From: Streptomyces galbus
Lineage (GTDB): Bacteria > Actinomycetota > Actinomycetes > Streptomycetales > Streptomycetaceae
Length of the DNA stretch: 64,000 bases
Direction: 5' to 3'
Assembly: GCF_005280195.1 (NCBI RefSeq)
Contig: NZ_SZPR01000061.1
Coordinates: forward strand, 1-64,000
Shown here one piece after another: positions 52,417 to 64,000 of this stretch. Under the pieces are notes generated by a model. That model searched no databases and was not told where the DNA came from. It saw nothing but the letters and a program-made list of their open reading frames with translations. Each line of letters starts with the position of its first letter. Position 1 is the first letter of the stretch. Position numbers and translations under genes: made by a program.

Positions 52417-52794
52417 GTGGGACAGCGCTACTACGTGGACCCGCACCGCATCGAGGCCCTGGCCGGACAGCTCGAGGAGATCGGCTCGCTGGCCCGGAGC
52501 ATGACCGAGGAGTTCCTCGACGACCTGGCCCCCACGGTCAACTGGCCTGGCACGGACGGGGAGTTCGCCGCGAAGGCGAAGCCGCAGGAACAGAAGGAGC
52601 GGCAGACCACCAAGGACACGATGATGTCCATCCGCGACGCCCTGGTCGGCATCACCGACGCCACCCTCAGCCAGGTCCGGATGATGAAGGACACCCGGGA
52701 CCGCAACATCGACGACATCGAGCAGCGCACCAGCCAGATCGACACCCACGGGCTGAACGGCGACGGGGGCCCGAGCGGGCATGGTCGCCGCTGA
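52417..52794 (+). CDS. Small WXG100-like partner of the giant protein
   Basis: A 125-residue helical protein from the GTG at 52417. The first helix is RIEALAGQLEEIGSLARSMT, with the turn NWPGTDGEF (W-P-G). The second helix is KDTMMSIRDALVGITDATLS plus QVRMMKDTRDRNIDDIEQRT. A Gly-rich tail ends the protein. Its place 3 bp after the YbaB-like gene and 81 bp before the giant ORF suggests the three form one export unit: chaperone, WXG partner and effector. Confidence 0.82.
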   Translation: MGQRYYVDPHRIEALAGQLEEIGSLARSMTEEFLDDLAPTVNWPGTDGEFAAKAKPQEQKERQTTKDTMMSIRDALVGITDATLSQVRMMKDTRDRNIDDIEQRTSQIDTHGLNGDGGPSGHGRR

Positions 52795-52875
52795 CCCCAG
52801 CGCCCCGGGCCGCTCCCCCGCCACACCGGGAGCGGCCGCCCAGCGCTGCCCGCACGCCCGTCGAGGGGACCACCG

Positions 52876-64000
<11,125 letters not shown>

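Overview
The window looks like a chromosomal segment of a Streptomyces or close relative. The DNA is very GC rich, codon third positions are almost all G or C, GTG and TTG starts are common behind GGAGG-type ribosome binding sites, and the gene families present (lamin-tail secreted protein, PhoD, amphi-Trp, stand-alone TipAS, streptomycete-type type VII secretion) are typical of that genus. The calls come from reading the sequence and from remembered family motifs; no database search was run.

Left part (1-19744) is mostly ordinary chromosome. It holds a secreted pectate lyase with a textbook terminator and a LacI-type palindrome upstream, a lamin-tail secreted protein, a frameshifted conserved gene, the kdpFABC potassium-uptake operon preceded by an extra 27-residue membrane peptide, a VOC protein, a DUF3533 membrane protein, a Tat-exported PhoD phosphatase, a secreted M15 peptidase, an amphi-Trp protein and a DUF2252 gene broken by one in-frame TAG.

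Middle part (about 19750-26800) is an accessory, partly decayed stretch. It contains a tRNA-like cloverleaf, a deletion scar joining an ArsR-type regulator to the tail of an MFS transporter, a shattered NAD(P)-binding oxidoreductase and a remnant resembling an Imm49-type immunity gene. Intact genes lie between these: VOC, DUF6131-like, a TetR/methyltransferase divergent pair with two operators, stand-alone TipAS, a small secreted protein and an AraC regulator. From 26820 to 30143 come a PAS/GAF/PP2C phosphatase with a STAS partner and a DCC-family protein.

Right part (30127-64000) is one large type VII (ESX-like) secretion locus. Two membrane-anchored lectin proteins of matching design (bulb-type and ricin-type) are divergently encoded around its left end. 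The left plus-strand operon encodes a T7SS-associated protein, the ricin protein, a fusion of beta-helix and two AAA+ ATPases, and the mycosin protease. EccC lies on the minus strand, divergent from eccD-eccB. After a 540-bp gap come two small Esx-like proteins, a helical protein, a 1221-residue WXG/coiled-coil/repeat protein, a YbaB-like protein and a second small WXG protein. The last gene is a giant ORF that is still open at the window end (at least 3708 residues). It begins with a CpnT-like N-terminal domain, and the only two cysteines I found in it sit in a clan-CD-type protease motif and an OTU-type protease motif. The locus reads as a complete membrane machine (EccB, EccC, EccD, MycP, EccA-like ATPase) with dedicated small partners and two very large candidate substrates.
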